A stretch of 64,000 bases of DNA from Ga0077555 sp050250755. GTDB taxonomy: Bacteria; Pseudomonadota; Alphaproteobacteria; Rhizobiales; Hyphomicrobiaceae. Positions within the stretch are counted from its first letter, which is position 1; each line of letters opens with the position of its first letter. The stretch spans positions 186,001 to 250,000 of the forward strand of contig JBFWOB010000002.1 in the NCBI GenBank assembly GCA_050250755.1. The letters are read 5' to 3'. The notes beneath the pieces are model-generated. The model had not been told where the DNA came from, searched no databases, and worked only from the letters and a program-made list of their open reading frames with translations. A program made the position numbers and the translations under genes. Below, piece after piece: positions 53,118-62,363 of this stretch.

Positions 53118-54941
53118 TTATTCCGCGGCCTCTGCCTTGGCGGGCTTGAGGTGCCCTCGCACGACCTGCCGGATGAACTCCGCGGTCATGGGCGTTCCGT
53201 CATAGTTCAGCGCCGGGATAAGCTTCTCCATCGGCACTTCCGCCTCCGCCATGAGAAGCTGACGCATCTGCGCATCGCGGTTCTGCTCGACGACGAGGAT
53301 GCGATCGTGAGCCGCGCAAAAGTCCAGCACTTCCTCGGTGAACGGGAAAGCCTTCAAACGAAGCGCATTGATCTTGATGCCCTCGCGCTCGAGGTAATCG
53401 AGCCCTTCGAGCACAGCCGGGCGCGTTGCACCGAAGTAGATTAGGCCCGTCTTGCCGCCGGGATCACGGATGTCGATTTCAGGCTTCGGGACCAACGTCG
53501 CAGCCGTGTCGAACTTGCGCCGGATGCGATCGACAATACGTGCGTGAATGCGACCGTCCTCTGTGTAGCGCGCATATTCGTCGTGACTCGTGCCACGCGT
53601 GAAGTAGGACCCCATCGTCTCGTGTGTGCCGGGCAGCGTGCGGTAGGGGATCGCATCGCCATCGATATCGAGATAACGACCCCACGGCTTTCCCTTCACC
53701 TGTGCGAAATTCTCGAGTTCTTCGCGCGACAACACCTTTCCTCGATCGGCGAGACGACTGTCGTCCCAGGAAAACGGCTCGGTCATCCAGTCGTTCATTC
53801 CGATATCGAGATCGGACATGACCATGATTGGCGTCTGCAGCCGCTCTGCCAAGTCGAACGCATCTGCGCTCATGGAAAAGCATTCGGTCGGATTCGATGG
53901 GAAAAGCAGCACGTGCTTGGTATCGCCGTGGCTCGCATACGCGCAGGAGATAATGTCCGGTTGACCGGTCCGTGTCGGCATACCGGTGGAGGGGCCGCCG
54001 CGCTGAATATTGTAGAGGACGACCGGAATCTCAGCGAAGTAGGCGAGTCCCAGGAACTCGCTCATCAGCGAGATACCAGGACCTGACGTGGCCGTAAACG
54101 AGCGCGCACCATTCCATCCGCCGCCAATAGCGACACCAATCGCCGAAAGCTCGTCCTCGGCCTGCACGATCGCATAGTTCCGCTTGCCGTCCTTCGTTGT
54201 ACGAAAGCGGCGGGCGTGCTTCTCATAGGCTTCCGCAAGCGAGGTGGATGGCGTGATCGGATACCAGGCACAGACGGTCGCGCCCGCATAGACGGCGCCG
54301 AGGCCCGCGGCCTCGTTACCGGTGACGATGATCTTGCCCTTGGCGCCTTCCGCGTGACGAACGCGGATGGGCAGCGGACACTCGAAGTTCTCCTGCGCAT
54401 ACTCGCGACCGATCTGCACGGCCTGCATGTTGGCAGCGAGCAACTTCTCTTTGCCTTTGAGCTGGTCTGCAACCACGCCCTCAAGGACCTTCAGATCCAT
54501 ATCGAGAAGCGCTGTGAGAGCACCGACATAGACCATATTCTTAAAGAGCTGCCGCTGGCGTGCGTCCTTCCAGATCCTGGCGCAGATCTCGGCGATGGGC
54601 AGCCCGAGCACCGTGATGTCCGAACGCTGCCAGAGCCGCGGCATGGTCGAGTCGTAGACCAGCCAGCCGCCTGGTACGAGTTCGGCAACATCGTTGGCAT
54701 AGGTCTGCGGGTTCATGGCGACCATGACGTCGATGCCGTCGCGACGTGCTGTGTAGCCCGCCTCAGAAACGCGGACCTCGTACCACGTCGGCAGGCCCTG
54801 GATGTTGGACGGGAAGATGTTCTTTGGTGTGACAGGAATGCCCATCCGGAACACCGTCTTGGCAAACATCGTATTCGCGGACGCACTGCCCGAGCCGTTG
54901 ACCGTCGCGAACTTGATGACGAAATCGTTGATGCCGCTCAT
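53118..54941 (-). CDS. korA: 2-oxoacid:ferredoxin oxidoreductase alpha subunit (KorA, with fused gamma domain)
   Basis: This is a 607-residue subunit that contains the gamma domain first and the alpha domain after. The gamma part has FVIKFATVNGSGSASANTMF and VRVSEAGYTARRDGIDVMVA, which holds the oxidoreductase catalytic domain. The alpha part starts near residue 190 with GNEAAGLGAVYAGATVCAWYPITPST, then TATSGPGISLMSEFLGLAYF and a C-terminal transketolase-like lobe. The fused gamma-alpha form is common in aerobic bacterial enzymes. It is followed by korB and preceded by the FAD protein, all in one direction. Confidence 0.93.
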   Translation of the reverse strand: MSGINDFVIKFATVNGSGSASANTMFAKTVFRMGIPVTPKNIFPSNIQGLPTWYEVRVSEAGYTARRDGIDVMVAMNPQTYANDVAELVPGGWLVYDSTMPRLWQRSDITVLGLPIAEICARIWKDARQRQLFKNMVYVGALTALLDMDLKVLEGVVADQLKGKEKLLAANMQAVQIGREYAQENFECPLPIRVRHAEGAKGKIIVTGNEAAGLGAVYAGATVCAWYPITPSTSLAEAYEKHARRFRTTKDGKRNYAIVQAEDELSAIGVAIGGGWNGARSFTATSGPGISLMSEFLGLAYFAEIPVVLYNIQRGGPSTGMPTRTGQPDIISCAYASHGDTKHVLLFPSNPTECFSMSADAFDLAERLQTPIMVMSDLDIGMNDWMTEPFSWDDSRLADRGKVLSREELENFAQVKGKPWGRYLDIDGDAIPYRTLPGTHETMGSYFTRGTSHDEYARYTEDGRIHARIVDRIRRKFDTAATLVPKPEIDIRDPGGKTGLIYFGATRPAVLEGLDYLEREGIKINALRLKAFPFTEEVLDFCAAHDRILVVEQNRDAQMRQLLMAEAEVPMEKLIPALNYDGTPMTAEFIRQVVRGHLKPAKAEAAE

Positions 54942-55041
54942 TCGAATTCGATCCTGCCTTTGCCGGTACCGTCGACTTCAAACTCTCAGGACGCCGGCGA
55001 TCGCTTTGTTATGTCTCCGATGATTAGCGATTACCGCTACC

Positions 55042-56928
55042 TCATCCCAGATAAACGTTGTGATGCGAGAGGCAGGCATTGGATGCCTGCGCCTCGACGT
55101 AAAAGAACTTCTGCATATCCCAGGCGCCGGTCGGACATCGCTCGGCGCACAGCCCGCAGTGCAGGCACACGTCCTCGTCCTTGGCCATGATACGGCCCGT
55201 CTTCAACGTGTCTGAGATGTAGAGGTCCTGCGTCTTGTTCAAGGCGGGAACGCGCAGCGACTCGCGCAGCGTGTCCTCATCGTCGTTCTCGGTGAAGTTG
55301 ATGCAGTCGACCGGACAGATGTCCATGCACGCGTCGCATTCGATGCAAAGTGGCGCGGCAAACACCGTCTCGACGTCGCAGTTCAGGCAGCGCTCGACCT
55401 CTTTAGCGGCGAGGCGATCATCGAAGCCAAGTTCGACCTCGAGCTTCAGATTTGTGATCGAGGTCGCGAGATCCGCGTGTGGCACTGCCGTGCGGTTCTG
55501 CGCATCGTAGTTGTTCGAGTACGACCACTCGTGAATGCCCATTTTCTGGGAAACGAGCGTATGTCCGGGCCCTGGGCGCTCGTCCAGCGAACGGCCATTG
55601 CAGTAAGCATCGATCGAGATCGCGGCCTGATGGCCATGGCTCACGGCCCAGATGATATTCTCTGGCCCCCACGCGGCGTCGCCGCCGAAAAACACGCCCG
55701 GACGCGTCGACATGAATGTCTTGCGGTCGACCGTCGGCATGTCCCATTCGCCGAACTCGATGCCGATGTCGCGCTCGATCCAGGGGAATGCGTTGTCCTG
55801 GCCGATGGCCATCAGTACGTCGTCGCAAGCAATGGTGACCATCTCGCCCGAGCCCTTGAGCTGGGGACGCCCACGTGCGTCGACTCCCGTTTCGACCATC
55901 TTTTCGAAAACCACGCCGGCCAGCTTTCCGTCTTCGATCACGAACGACTTCGGCGCGTGGTTCTCGAGGATCGGGATACCTTCGTGCACCGCGTCCTTGA
56001 TCTCCCAGTCCGAGGCCTTCATGACCTTGCGCGGGGAGCGCACCGTCACTGTCACCTGCTCCGCGCCGAGGCGAAGCGCGGTACGGCAGCAGTCCATCGC
56101 CGTGTTCCCGCCGCCGATGACGACGATCCGCTTCCCGATCTTGTCGACGTGACCGAACGCGACCGACGTGAGGAAGTCGATGCCGATGTGAATGTTGTCA
56201 GCGGCCTCCTCGCGTCCGGGGACATTGAGGTCCTTGCCGCGCGGCGCGCCGGTACCGACGAAGATCGCGTCGTAGCCCTCATCGATGATGGCCTTGAGGC
56301 TCGTTACTTCGGTACCGAAACGTGTCTCGACGCCGAACCCGGTGATCCGCTCCACCTCCTCGTCCAGCACCTCTTCGGGGAGCCGGAATGAGGGGATATT
56401 GGTGCGCATGAGGCCGCCGCCCTTCGGGTCCTTCTCGTAGAGTACGCAGTGATAGCCGAGCGGCATCAGATCTCGCGCCACGGCGAGAGAAGCCGGCCCA
56501 CCACCGAGTAGTGCAACGCGCTTGCCATTCTTCTCAGGCGGAATAGCCGGGAGGAAAGCATCGATGTCGCCCTTGTAGTCGGCAGCCACGCGCTTCAGGC
56601 GGCAGATGGCAACCGGCTCGGCGTTCTTTCGCGAAGGATCTTTGGCATTCGGCTCGTCGCTCGTCTGGAGACGTCCGCGACGGCAGGCCGGCTCACACGG
56701 GCGATCGCAAACGCGGCCGAGAATGCCCGGAAAGACATTCGACTCCCAGTTCAGCATGTAGGCTGCCGCGTAGTGTCCATGCGCGATCAGCCGGATGTAT
56801 TCCGGTACCGGCGTGTGCGTCGGGCAGGCCCACTGACAATCGACGACTTTATGGAAGTATTTGGGGTTGGAGATATCGGTCGGGGCCATGCGTGCTCTGG
56901 CCCGCGCTGCGATCTCGCTCGCCTGCAT
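55042..56928 (-). CDS. FAD-dependent NAD(P)H oxidoreductase with C-terminal 4Fe-4S domains (glutamate synthase small-chain type)
   Basis: This is a 628-residue electron-transfer protein that probably moves electrons between ferredoxin/Kor and NAD(P). The N-terminal helical Fe-S domain has CQWACPTHTPVPEY and CDRPCEPACRRG. The FAD site is VALLGGGPASLAVARDLM and the NAD(P) site VVIGGGNTAMDCCRTALRLG. The C-terminus carries two cluster motifs, PLCIECDACMDICPVDC and CLHCGLCAERCP. It resembles the GltD family without a large glutamate synthase subunit. It is the first gene of the FAD-korA-korB operon; that arrangement, rather than any glt gene, indicates its job. Confidence 0.9.
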   Translation of the reverse strand: MQASEIAARARARMAPTDISNPKYFHKVVDCQWACPTHTPVPEYIRLIAHGHYAAAYMLNWESNVFPGILGRVCDRPCEPACRRGRLQTSDEPNAKDPSRKNAEPVAICRLKRVAADYKGDIDAFLPAIPPEKNGKRVALLGGGPASLAVARDLMPLGYHCVLYEKDPKGGGLMRTNIPSFRLPEEVLDEEVERITGFGVETRFGTEVTSLKAIIDEGYDAIFVGTGAPRGKDLNVPGREEAADNIHIGIDFLTSVAFGHVDKIGKRIVVIGGGNTAMDCCRTALRLGAEQVTVTVRSPRKVMKASDWEIKDAVHEGIPILENHAPKSFVIEDGKLAGVVFEKMVETGVDARGRPQLKGSGEMVTIACDDVLMAIGQDNAFPWIERDIGIEFGEWDMPTVDRKTFMSTRPGVFFGGDAAWGPENIIWAVSHGHQAAISIDAYCNGRSLDERPGPGHTLVSQKMGIHEWSYSNNYDAQNRTAVPHADLATSITNLKLEVELGFDDRLAAKEVERCLNCDVETVFAAPLCIECDACMDICPVDCINFTENDDEDTLRESLRVPALNKTQDLYISDTLKTGRIMAKDEDVCLHCGLCAERCPTGAWDMQKFFYVEAQASNACLSHHNVYLG

Positions 56929-57290
56929 CGCGCTCTCATCCCTGGATCGTTTTCCTCGCGCCGGATACCAAGCCCCAGCCTAGGGCCGGTTCGTACCGAT
57001 CGCGGTGCCGGGTTGTAGCCTTATGCGTCCGAACCAGCTAAAGGTCAGGACAAGACCGCCCGCACAGAGAAAGGTTCTAACTGGCAATGGTGGCCCACCG
57101 CAACGAATTGTCATGCGGCGGTGCACAATGAATGGCCACATTGTTAGCGCGACAACCCACAGGAGCGGATGAGCATGGCGCCTGATACAGCTCGCGATCG
57201 GAAATCCAACTTCCCCCGCCATTGATTCGCCGGAAACTGCGCCAATGGGTCGTGTTGCATCCTCGCAACGCAGAGACTAGCTGACGCGCT
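56929..57290. other. Intergenic region between divergent FAD oxidoreductase and ccmC genes
   Basis: This 362-base gap holds two promoters by position, one for each side. A short open frame on the minus strand (56980-57222) has two hydrophobic stretches but no ribosome site or recognised family. A copy of the 25-base motif lies at its right end. No -35/-10 pair stands out. Confidence 0.6.
57247..57271 (+). repeat. Copy 2 of a 25-base motif
   Basis: This copy has arms GTTGC (57254-57258) and GCAAC (57265-57269) around six bases. It matches copy 1 at 47376-47400 in 20 of 25 positions. It lies 19 bases before the ccmC ATG, which suggests an operator or a leader element if it is functional. Confidence 0.45.
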
Positions 57291-58058
57291 ATGGTACGTA
57301 CGGCAACATTGGTGGAACGGCTGGCCAATCCAACCCAGTTCATGGGTCTTTCTGGCCGCGTCTTGCCGTGGATTTCTCTGCTCGCAGCAGGAGTTATCGC
57401 GATCGGCCTGTGGCTCGCGTTCACCGCGCCCCCCGACTACCAACAGGGGCATACGGTGAAAATCATGTTCATTCACGTGCCCTCCGCCTGGCTGGCGATG
57501 GCTACGTACATCCTGATCGCCATCTCGAGCGCGGGCCTTTTGATCTTCCGCCACCCCCTGGCCGATGTGTCGGCAAAGGCCGCCGCACCGATCGGCGCAG
57601 CGTTCACTTTATTGGCACTTGTGACGGGCTCGCTCTGGGGAAAACCCATGTGGGGCGCGTACTGGGTATGGGATGCCCGCCTGACCTCGGTCCTGATTCT
57701 CTTTTTTCTCTACCTGGGGCTCATCGCCTTGCGCTCCTCGCTCGACGACGAGGCGCTTGCCGGACGCCTCACCGCCCTCCTCGCTTTGGTAGGCGTCGTG
57801 ATCCTTCCCGTTATCAAGTTCTCAGTCGAGTGGTGGCATACGTTGCATCAGCCTTCGACCCGATTCACCGCAACGCTCGATCCGGTGTTTCGTACCCCGC
57901 TCCTGGTCATGGCCCTCGGCTTCACGCTGATGCTCATCGCGATGCACCTTAAGGCGATGCGCAACGAAATTCTGCGGCGAAGGGTCAAGGCAGCCATGAT
58001 GATGGCCGTGGAGCGGGCAGGTCGCTTTGAGGCGGCTGACACAGCGGCAGCGCAGTGA
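57291..58058 (+). CDS. ccmC: Haem exporter permease CcmC
   Basis: This is an inner-membrane protein of 255 residues with six helices, needed to load haem onto CcmE in cytochrome c maturation. The haem-handling WD-type motif is WGAYWVWDARLTSVLILFF, flanked by periplasmic His in VPSAWLAM-adjacent IHVPSAW and VEWWHTLHQPS. No good ribosome site precedes the ATG. ccmD follows after 21 bases. The usual upstream ccmA and ccmB are missing, and a divergent gene stands in their place. Confidence 0.95.
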   Translation: MVRTATLVERLANPTQFMGLSGRVLPWISLLAAGVIAIGLWLAFTAPPDYQQGHTVKIMFIHVPSAWLAMATYILIAISSAGLLIFRHPLADVSAKAAAPIGAAFTLLALVTGSLWGKPMWGAYWVWDARLTSVLILFFLYLGLIALRSSLDDEALAGRLTALLALVGVVILPVIKFSVEWWHTLHQPSTRFTATLDPVFRTPLLVMALGFTLMLIAMHLKAMRNEILRRRVKAAMMMAVERAGRFEAADTAAAQ

Positions 58059-58079
58059 CGCCCAGGGAGGGCTGACAGC

Positions 58080-58268
58080 ATGGATCTCGGTCAACACGCC
58101 GTGTTCATCTGGCTTTGCTACGGCGTCGTTGCCATGGTCGTAGCAGCGCTGATCGCGTGGCTTTGGCTCGACGGCCGACGGCGCGAGCGGGAGCTTGCCG
58201 TGCTCGACACGAAAGGGGCCGGGCGCAGTCCACGGGCACAACCACACGGCCCGCAAGACGCGAGCTGA
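58080..58268 (+). CDS. ccmD: Haem exporter protein CcmD
   Basis: This is a 62-residue single-helix protein with the helix FIWLCYGVVAMVVAALIAWLW followed by the basic, coiled DGRRRERELAVLDTKG, the usual CcmD layout. It stabilises the CcmC-CcmE haem chaperone complex. It lies between ccmC and ccmG. Confidence 0.92.
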   Translation: MDLGQHAVFIWLCYGVVAMVVAALIAWLWLDGRRRERELAVLDTKGAGRSPRAQPHGPQDAS

Positions 58269-58278
58269 GGCAACCCAA

Positions 58279-58893
58279 ATGAACGATCCAGCTCAGACGG
58301 CACTGCCCGGAGAGATGCCGCCGCGGCGACGGCTATGGCCCGTCCTGGCGCCTGTAGTGATTTTTACCGTCGTTGCGTGCCTATTTCTCATAGCCCTGCA
58401 GAAGGGCGATCCCTCGAAGCTGCCATCTGCTCTGATCGGGCGGCCCGCGCCACAGGTCGATCTGGCGCCTATTCCGGGTCTTGAGCGTGACGGCGCCCCC
58501 GTACCCGGTTTCAACACCGGCGAGATCGGTCACGGCAAGCCGGCGGTCGTGAACTTTTTTGCGTCCTGGTGCGTGCCATGCGCCGATGAGCATCCGCAGC
58601 TGGTAGCGCTGGTCAAGCGAACCGGCGTGACGCTGATCGGCATCAACAACAAGGACCAGCCCGCGAACGCCATCCGGTTTCTAAGATTGCACGGCAATCC
58701 CTATGCGTCGGTAGGTTCGGATGCCAATGGACGCGCGGCAATCGAGTGGGGCGTCTACGGCATGCCCGAGACCTTCATCGTCGATGCGAATGGCACGGTC
58801 GTATTCAAACAGGTCGGCCCAATCAGCCCTGAGATCCTTCAGCAGAAGATCCTGCCAGCCCTCGAGCAGGCCGGCATGCGCAGGATCGACTAA
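58279..58893 (+). CDS. ccmG: Thiol:disulfide interchange protein CcmG/DsbE
   Basis: This is a membrane-anchored thioredoxin that keeps apocytochrome cysteines reduced, 204 residues. An N-terminal helix (WPVLAPVVIFTVVACLFLIAL) is followed by the thioredoxin fold with WCVPC in NFFASWCVPCADEHP. ATG at 58279 has GAGG about 9 bases upstream and follows ccmD by 10 bases. It ends the ccm unit. Substrate cytochromes include the CycM protein encoded at 13471. Confidence 0.95.
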   Translation: MNDPAQTALPGEMPPRRRLWPVLAPVVIFTVVACLFLIALQKGDPSKLPSALIGRPAPQVDLAPIPGLERDGAPVPGFNTGEIGHGKPAVVNFFASWCVPCADEHPQLVALVKRTGVTLIGINNKDQPANAIRFLRLHGNPYASVGSDANGRAAIEWGVYGMPETFIVDANGTVVFKQVGPISPEILQQKILPALEQAGMRRID

Positions 58894-58961
58894 CGGCTGA
58901 CTGGCGTAGCAGGCTTGGTCGCACTAGCGTCGTCTCAGGGACACGCGCGAGGGCCTGCGAC

Positions 58962-60458
58962 ATGAGCGAAGCCGACGTAATCGTGGTAGGCGGTGGCGGC
59001 GCCGGCCTTGCGGCGGCGGCAGAAGCGGCCAACCTAGGTCGCAAAGTTATCCTGCTGGAGAAGGGACAACGGCTCAGCGGCAGCACGGCCTGGTCGGTCG
59101 GCTCGATCTCCGCGACGAACACGCCCCAGCAGAAAGCGGCAGGCATCGTCGATCATCCGGATGCCCATTTCGAGGATCTCGACGTGCTCGCCGGCCCGAT
59201 GGCCAATCGGGACAATCAGGCGCTCAGACGCATCCTCGTCGACAACATCACCGAGACCCTGGCGTGGCTCGAGAAGGCGGGCCTCGTTTTCGTCGGCCCG
59301 AACCCCGAGCCGCCGCACCGCCTGCCCCGAATGCACAACGTGCTGCCGAACTCGCGGGCATTTCCCGAGATGCTTGGCCGCCTCTGTCGCAAGCGCGGCG
59401 TCGAGATTCGTCTCGCGACCCTCGCGGACGAGATCCTTATGGAAAATGGTCGCGCGGTCGGCGTTCGCACCCAACCGACCAGCGGAAGCGAACGATCTGG
59501 TAACATTCGTGCACGCGGAGCAATCGTACTCGCGGGTGGGGATTTTGCAGCCAACGCGGAGATGAAAAGCGAGTTGGCTGGTGCGGCAGCCGTCAAGATC
59601 GATGCCGTCAATCCGGAAGCGACGGGCGATGCCATTCGCATCGCGCGCGCGATCGGAGCCGAGGTGATCAACGGCGACATCATACGCGGGCCGATTATGC
59701 GCTTCGTGCCACCTCAGCGCGAAAGCTTGCTTAGGCGCCTGCCGCCGCAACGATGGCTGGCGAAAACGCTGGCGCTCGCTCAGGCCTATCTGCCCGAGGC
59801 GATCCAGCGGCCGTTTGCGATGAGTTTTCTCGTAACGGCGCTCGGGCCGTCGCGCGGACTGTTCGAGGCTGGCGCAATCCTCGTCAACGCCCAGGGACGG
59901 CGCTTTACGGACGAGCTCGGCCATTCTGCCGCTGCCGTCCCAGAGCAACCCGGCCGGATTGCCTACATCGTGATGGATGCGCACATCGCTGGTCAATTTT
60001 CAGCGTGGCCGAATTTCACCTCGACCGCTCCGGGCGTCGCCTACGCTTATCTTGCCGATTACAAGCGCAATCGCCGAGATATCTATCATGAGGCGAACAC
60101 CGTTGGAGACCTCGCGGCCAAGCTTCATATGTCGGCAGAAAATCTCGAAAACGCGATCGCAAGCAGCGGCAACGGCGGCCAGCCAGCGCTCGCGGAGGCT
60201 CCGTTCGTGGCGCTCGGCCCAGTCAAGAGTTACGTCGTCTTCACGGACGGCGGCCTACGCGTAACCGAGCGCCTTGAAGTCATTGGCAAGAGCGGCACCC
60301 CAATTCCCGGTCTCTATGCTGCCGGATCGACCGGCCAAGGCGGCGTGCTGCTCGAAGGCCATGGCCATCATCTGGGATGGGCTTTCGTCTCAGGCCGGAT
60401 CGCCGGACGCAATGCCGCCCTCGAAATTGAGGCCGACATCACGTCGAAGACGAGCTGA
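58962..60458 (+). CDS. FAD-dependent oxidoreductase of the fumarate reductase flavoprotein family
   Basis: This is a 498-residue soluble flavoprotein related to fumarate reductase subunit A and 3-ketosteroid dehydrogenases. The FAD site is VIVVGGGGAGLAAAAEAANLG, followed by VILLEKG and SGSTAWSVGSI. The C-terminal FAD stretch is IPGLYAAGSTGQGGVLLEGHG. An Ala-rich middle holds the capping domain with NAQGRRFTDELG. The substrate is unknown. GAGGG lies 8 bases before the ATG. It is 68 bases after ccmG but unrelated in function. Confidence 0.87.
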   Translation: MSEADVIVVGGGGAGLAAAAEAANLGRKVILLEKGQRLSGSTAWSVGSISATNTPQQKAAGIVDHPDAHFEDLDVLAGPMANRDNQALRRILVDNITETLAWLEKAGLVFVGPNPEPPHRLPRMHNVLPNSRAFPEMLGRLCRKRGVEIRLATLADEILMENGRAVGVRTQPTSGSERSGNIRARGAIVLAGGDFAANAEMKSELAGAAAVKIDAVNPEATGDAIRIARAIGAEVINGDIIRGPIMRFVPPQRESLLRRLPPQRWLAKTLALAQAYLPEAIQRPFAMSFLVTALGPSRGLFEAGAILVNAQGRRFTDELGHSAAAVPEQPGRIAYIVMDAHIAGQFSAWPNFTSTAPGVAYAYLADYKRNRRDIYHEANTVGDLAAKLHMSAENLENAIASSGNGGQPALAEAPFVALGPVKSYVVFTDGGLRVTERLEVIGKSGTPIPGLYAAGSTGQGGVLLEGHGHHLGWAFVSGRIAGRNAALEIEADITSKTS

Positions 60459-60484
60459 CGCGACACCCATCTAGGATAGCCGCC

Positions 60485-61123
60485 CTACACGTCGACGAAT
60501 TTTCCAGTGCCTTCATTGAGAATGGTCAGCGCGCCCGAGGGAATGTCGAAATGCGTACCGTGTAGTGCTACGCGGCCTTTACTCTCGAGAATCTGTATGC
60601 AGGGAAACGTGCGCAGGTTTGCGAGCGACGTCTTTACCCCTTCGCGCTCCAGCGCAGAGGTCAGCTCTTTGAGTGGGCTAGTCGCATGTTCAAGGCGAAC
60701 TCTCTCGCACGCGTCATCGAGCAACGTCATCCAGTTGGAGATGAATTGAGACGCAGTCTGGCGCGCCGCGTCGTGCTCCAGGCAGGCGCGGATGCCGCCG
60801 CAGCTCGAATGACCCATCACGATGATGTGGCGCACCCGAAGGTTCAGCGCGGCAAACTCGAGCGCCGCCGAAACGCCATGGTATTTACCGGTCGTCTCGA
60901 ACGGCGGCACCAGGTTGCCGACATTGCGCACCACGAACAATTCGCCGGGCATCGCCGAGAAGATGGTCTCCGGATCGACGCGACTGTCGCAACACGAAAC
61001 CACCATCACATCGGGTGTCTGACCGCGCTCGGCCAATTCGTGATAGCGGTCCTCGTTCGGAGCGTGATGACGAAAACGGAAGCGCCGATACCGGTCGGCC
61101 AAATGGTCAGGAAGGAGCGACAT
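60485..61123 (-). CDS. Beta-class carbonic anhydrase
   Basis: This is a zinc enzyme for CO2/bicarbonate interconversion in the cytosol, 212 residues. Zinc ligands by motif: Cys44 with Asp46 and Arg48 in CCDSRV, and His105 and Cys108 in GHSSCGG. ATG at 61123 follows GTGAGG by 7 bases; GTG at 61174 is in frame but weaker. It is convergent with the FAD oxidoreductase gene. A role in supplying bicarbonate to carboxylases is likely. Confidence 0.94.
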   Translation of the reverse strand: MSLLPDHLADRYRRFRFRHHAPNEDRYHELAERGQTPDVMVVSCCDSRVDPETIFSAMPGELFVVRNVGNLVPPFETTGKYHGVSAALEFAALNLRVRHIIVMGHSSCGGIRACLEHDAARQTASQFISNWMTLLDDACERVRLEHATSPLKELTSALEREGVKTSLANLRTFPCIQILESKGRVALHGTHFDIPSGALTILNEGTGKFVDV

Positions 61124-61229
61124 GGGAAGCCTCACGCTCGAAAAGTCTCCGAGCGTGGTAGTTGAATTCGACACGATATTCCAGAGCCAGAGTGGGTCGA
61201 ATCGTCGCCGTGCCGGCTAACGGTTATCT

Positions 61230-62270
61230 TTAGCCCACCGCCTCGGCTGCCAACCTCAGCACGTCGAGGTTAGCCCCGGAAAGAAGCATCGTGCCGACCT
61301 TGTTGCCTTCCGCCGCGGCCTTCCATTCCTTGAGCCGGCCCCTGACTCGGTCCGGCGGTCCAACGAGAAACAACTCGTCGATCATCTTGTCCGGTACGGC
61401 GGCCATAGCGTCCTTGCGGCGCCCGCCGAGAAACGCATCCTGGATCTCGACGGCGGCGTCCTCATAACCAAGGCGTTTGGCGTAATCGTTGTAGAAGTTC
61501 TTTTCACGCGCGCCCATGCCGCCCACGTAAAGCGCCACCTCGGGGCGAAGCTGGTCACGACACTTGTCGAGATCCGGCCCCATCGCGACTTTCACGAACG
61601 GCGTAATATCGAAATCGTCGAGCGACTCCGACCGACCCGCCTTCGCCATGCCTTCGAGCACCGGCTTGGTAATGAGGTGCGCTTTCTCGGGACTCATGAA
61701 GATCGGTTGGACGCCATCGGCAATCTCGCCCGCCGTGCGCAAACCGGCCGGCGCAATCGCCGCCGTGTAGATGCGGATATTCCGATTGGGTTTGAGGATC
61801 GACTTCAGCGGCTTGCCAAGTCCCGTCGCCCCCGGCCCCTGATACGGGATCTGATAGTGCTCGCTCTCGTGTTGCACGGCCTCCTCGCGCGCGAAGATCT
61901 TCCGGAGGATCGCAACATATTCCTTCATGCGAGCGAGAGGCTTGCCGTAGGGCACCCCGTGCCATCCTTCGACGACTTGCGGACCGGATGGCCCAAGCCC
62001 CAGTAAAAAGCGCCCCTTCGACATCGCGGAAAGCGTCATCGCCGTCATCGCCGTGCAGGCCGGCGTCCGCGCGGGGATCTGCATGATACCCGTGCCGGCC
62101 TTGATGCGACTGGTCCGCGCCAGCGCCCAGGTGATCGGCGTCACGGAGTCGATACCGTACGATTCCCCCTGCCACACCTGATCGTAGCCAAGCTTCTCGG
62201 CCTCGAGAACGAGATCCATGTTCGGGCCCCCTTCCTCGCCAGCATAGCGCAGCAGCATTCCAAGCTTCAT
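61230..62270 (-). CDS. LLM-class flavin/F420-dependent oxidoreductase
   Basis: This is a luciferase-fold oxidoreductase of 346 residues in the F420/flavin-dependent group. Typical parts are MKLGMLLRYAGEEGGPNMDL, then RTSRIKAGTGIMQIPARTPACTAMTAMTLS with the cofactor pocket, and RFLLGLGPSGPQVVEGWHGVPYGKPL. These features suit the F420-binding branch better than FMN ones. Its substrate is unknown. GGAG is found about 8 bases before the ATG. It lies in the same direction as the GST gene upstream. Confidence 0.87.
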   Translation of the reverse strand: MKLGMLLRYAGEEGGPNMDLVLEAEKLGYDQVWQGESYGIDSVTPITWALARTSRIKAGTGIMQIPARTPACTAMTAMTLSAMSKGRFLLGLGPSGPQVVEGWHGVPYGKPLARMKEYVAILRKIFAREEAVQHESEHYQIPYQGPGATGLGKPLKSILKPNRNIRIYTAAIAPAGLRTAGEIADGVQPIFMSPEKAHLITKPVLEGMAKAGRSESLDDFDITPFVKVAMGPDLDKCRDQLRPEVALYVGGMGAREKNFYNDYAKRLGYEDAAVEIQDAFLGGRRKDAMAAVPDKMIDELFLVGPPDRVRGRLKEWKAAAEGNKVGTMLLSGANLDVLRLAAEAVG

Positions 62271-62363
62271 GGCAACCGCTCCGTCATTTCATCCTGATTG
62301 TGAAGTATTGGCACTGCCTGCCGTATGCCCGTGCCTTTCCGCAACCCACCCGAGGGACGCGCT

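Noticed and set aside
56980..57222. Possible 80-residue membrane protein on the minus strand
   Set aside because: Hydrophobic stretches exist, but there is no ribosome site, no recognised family and mixed codon use.
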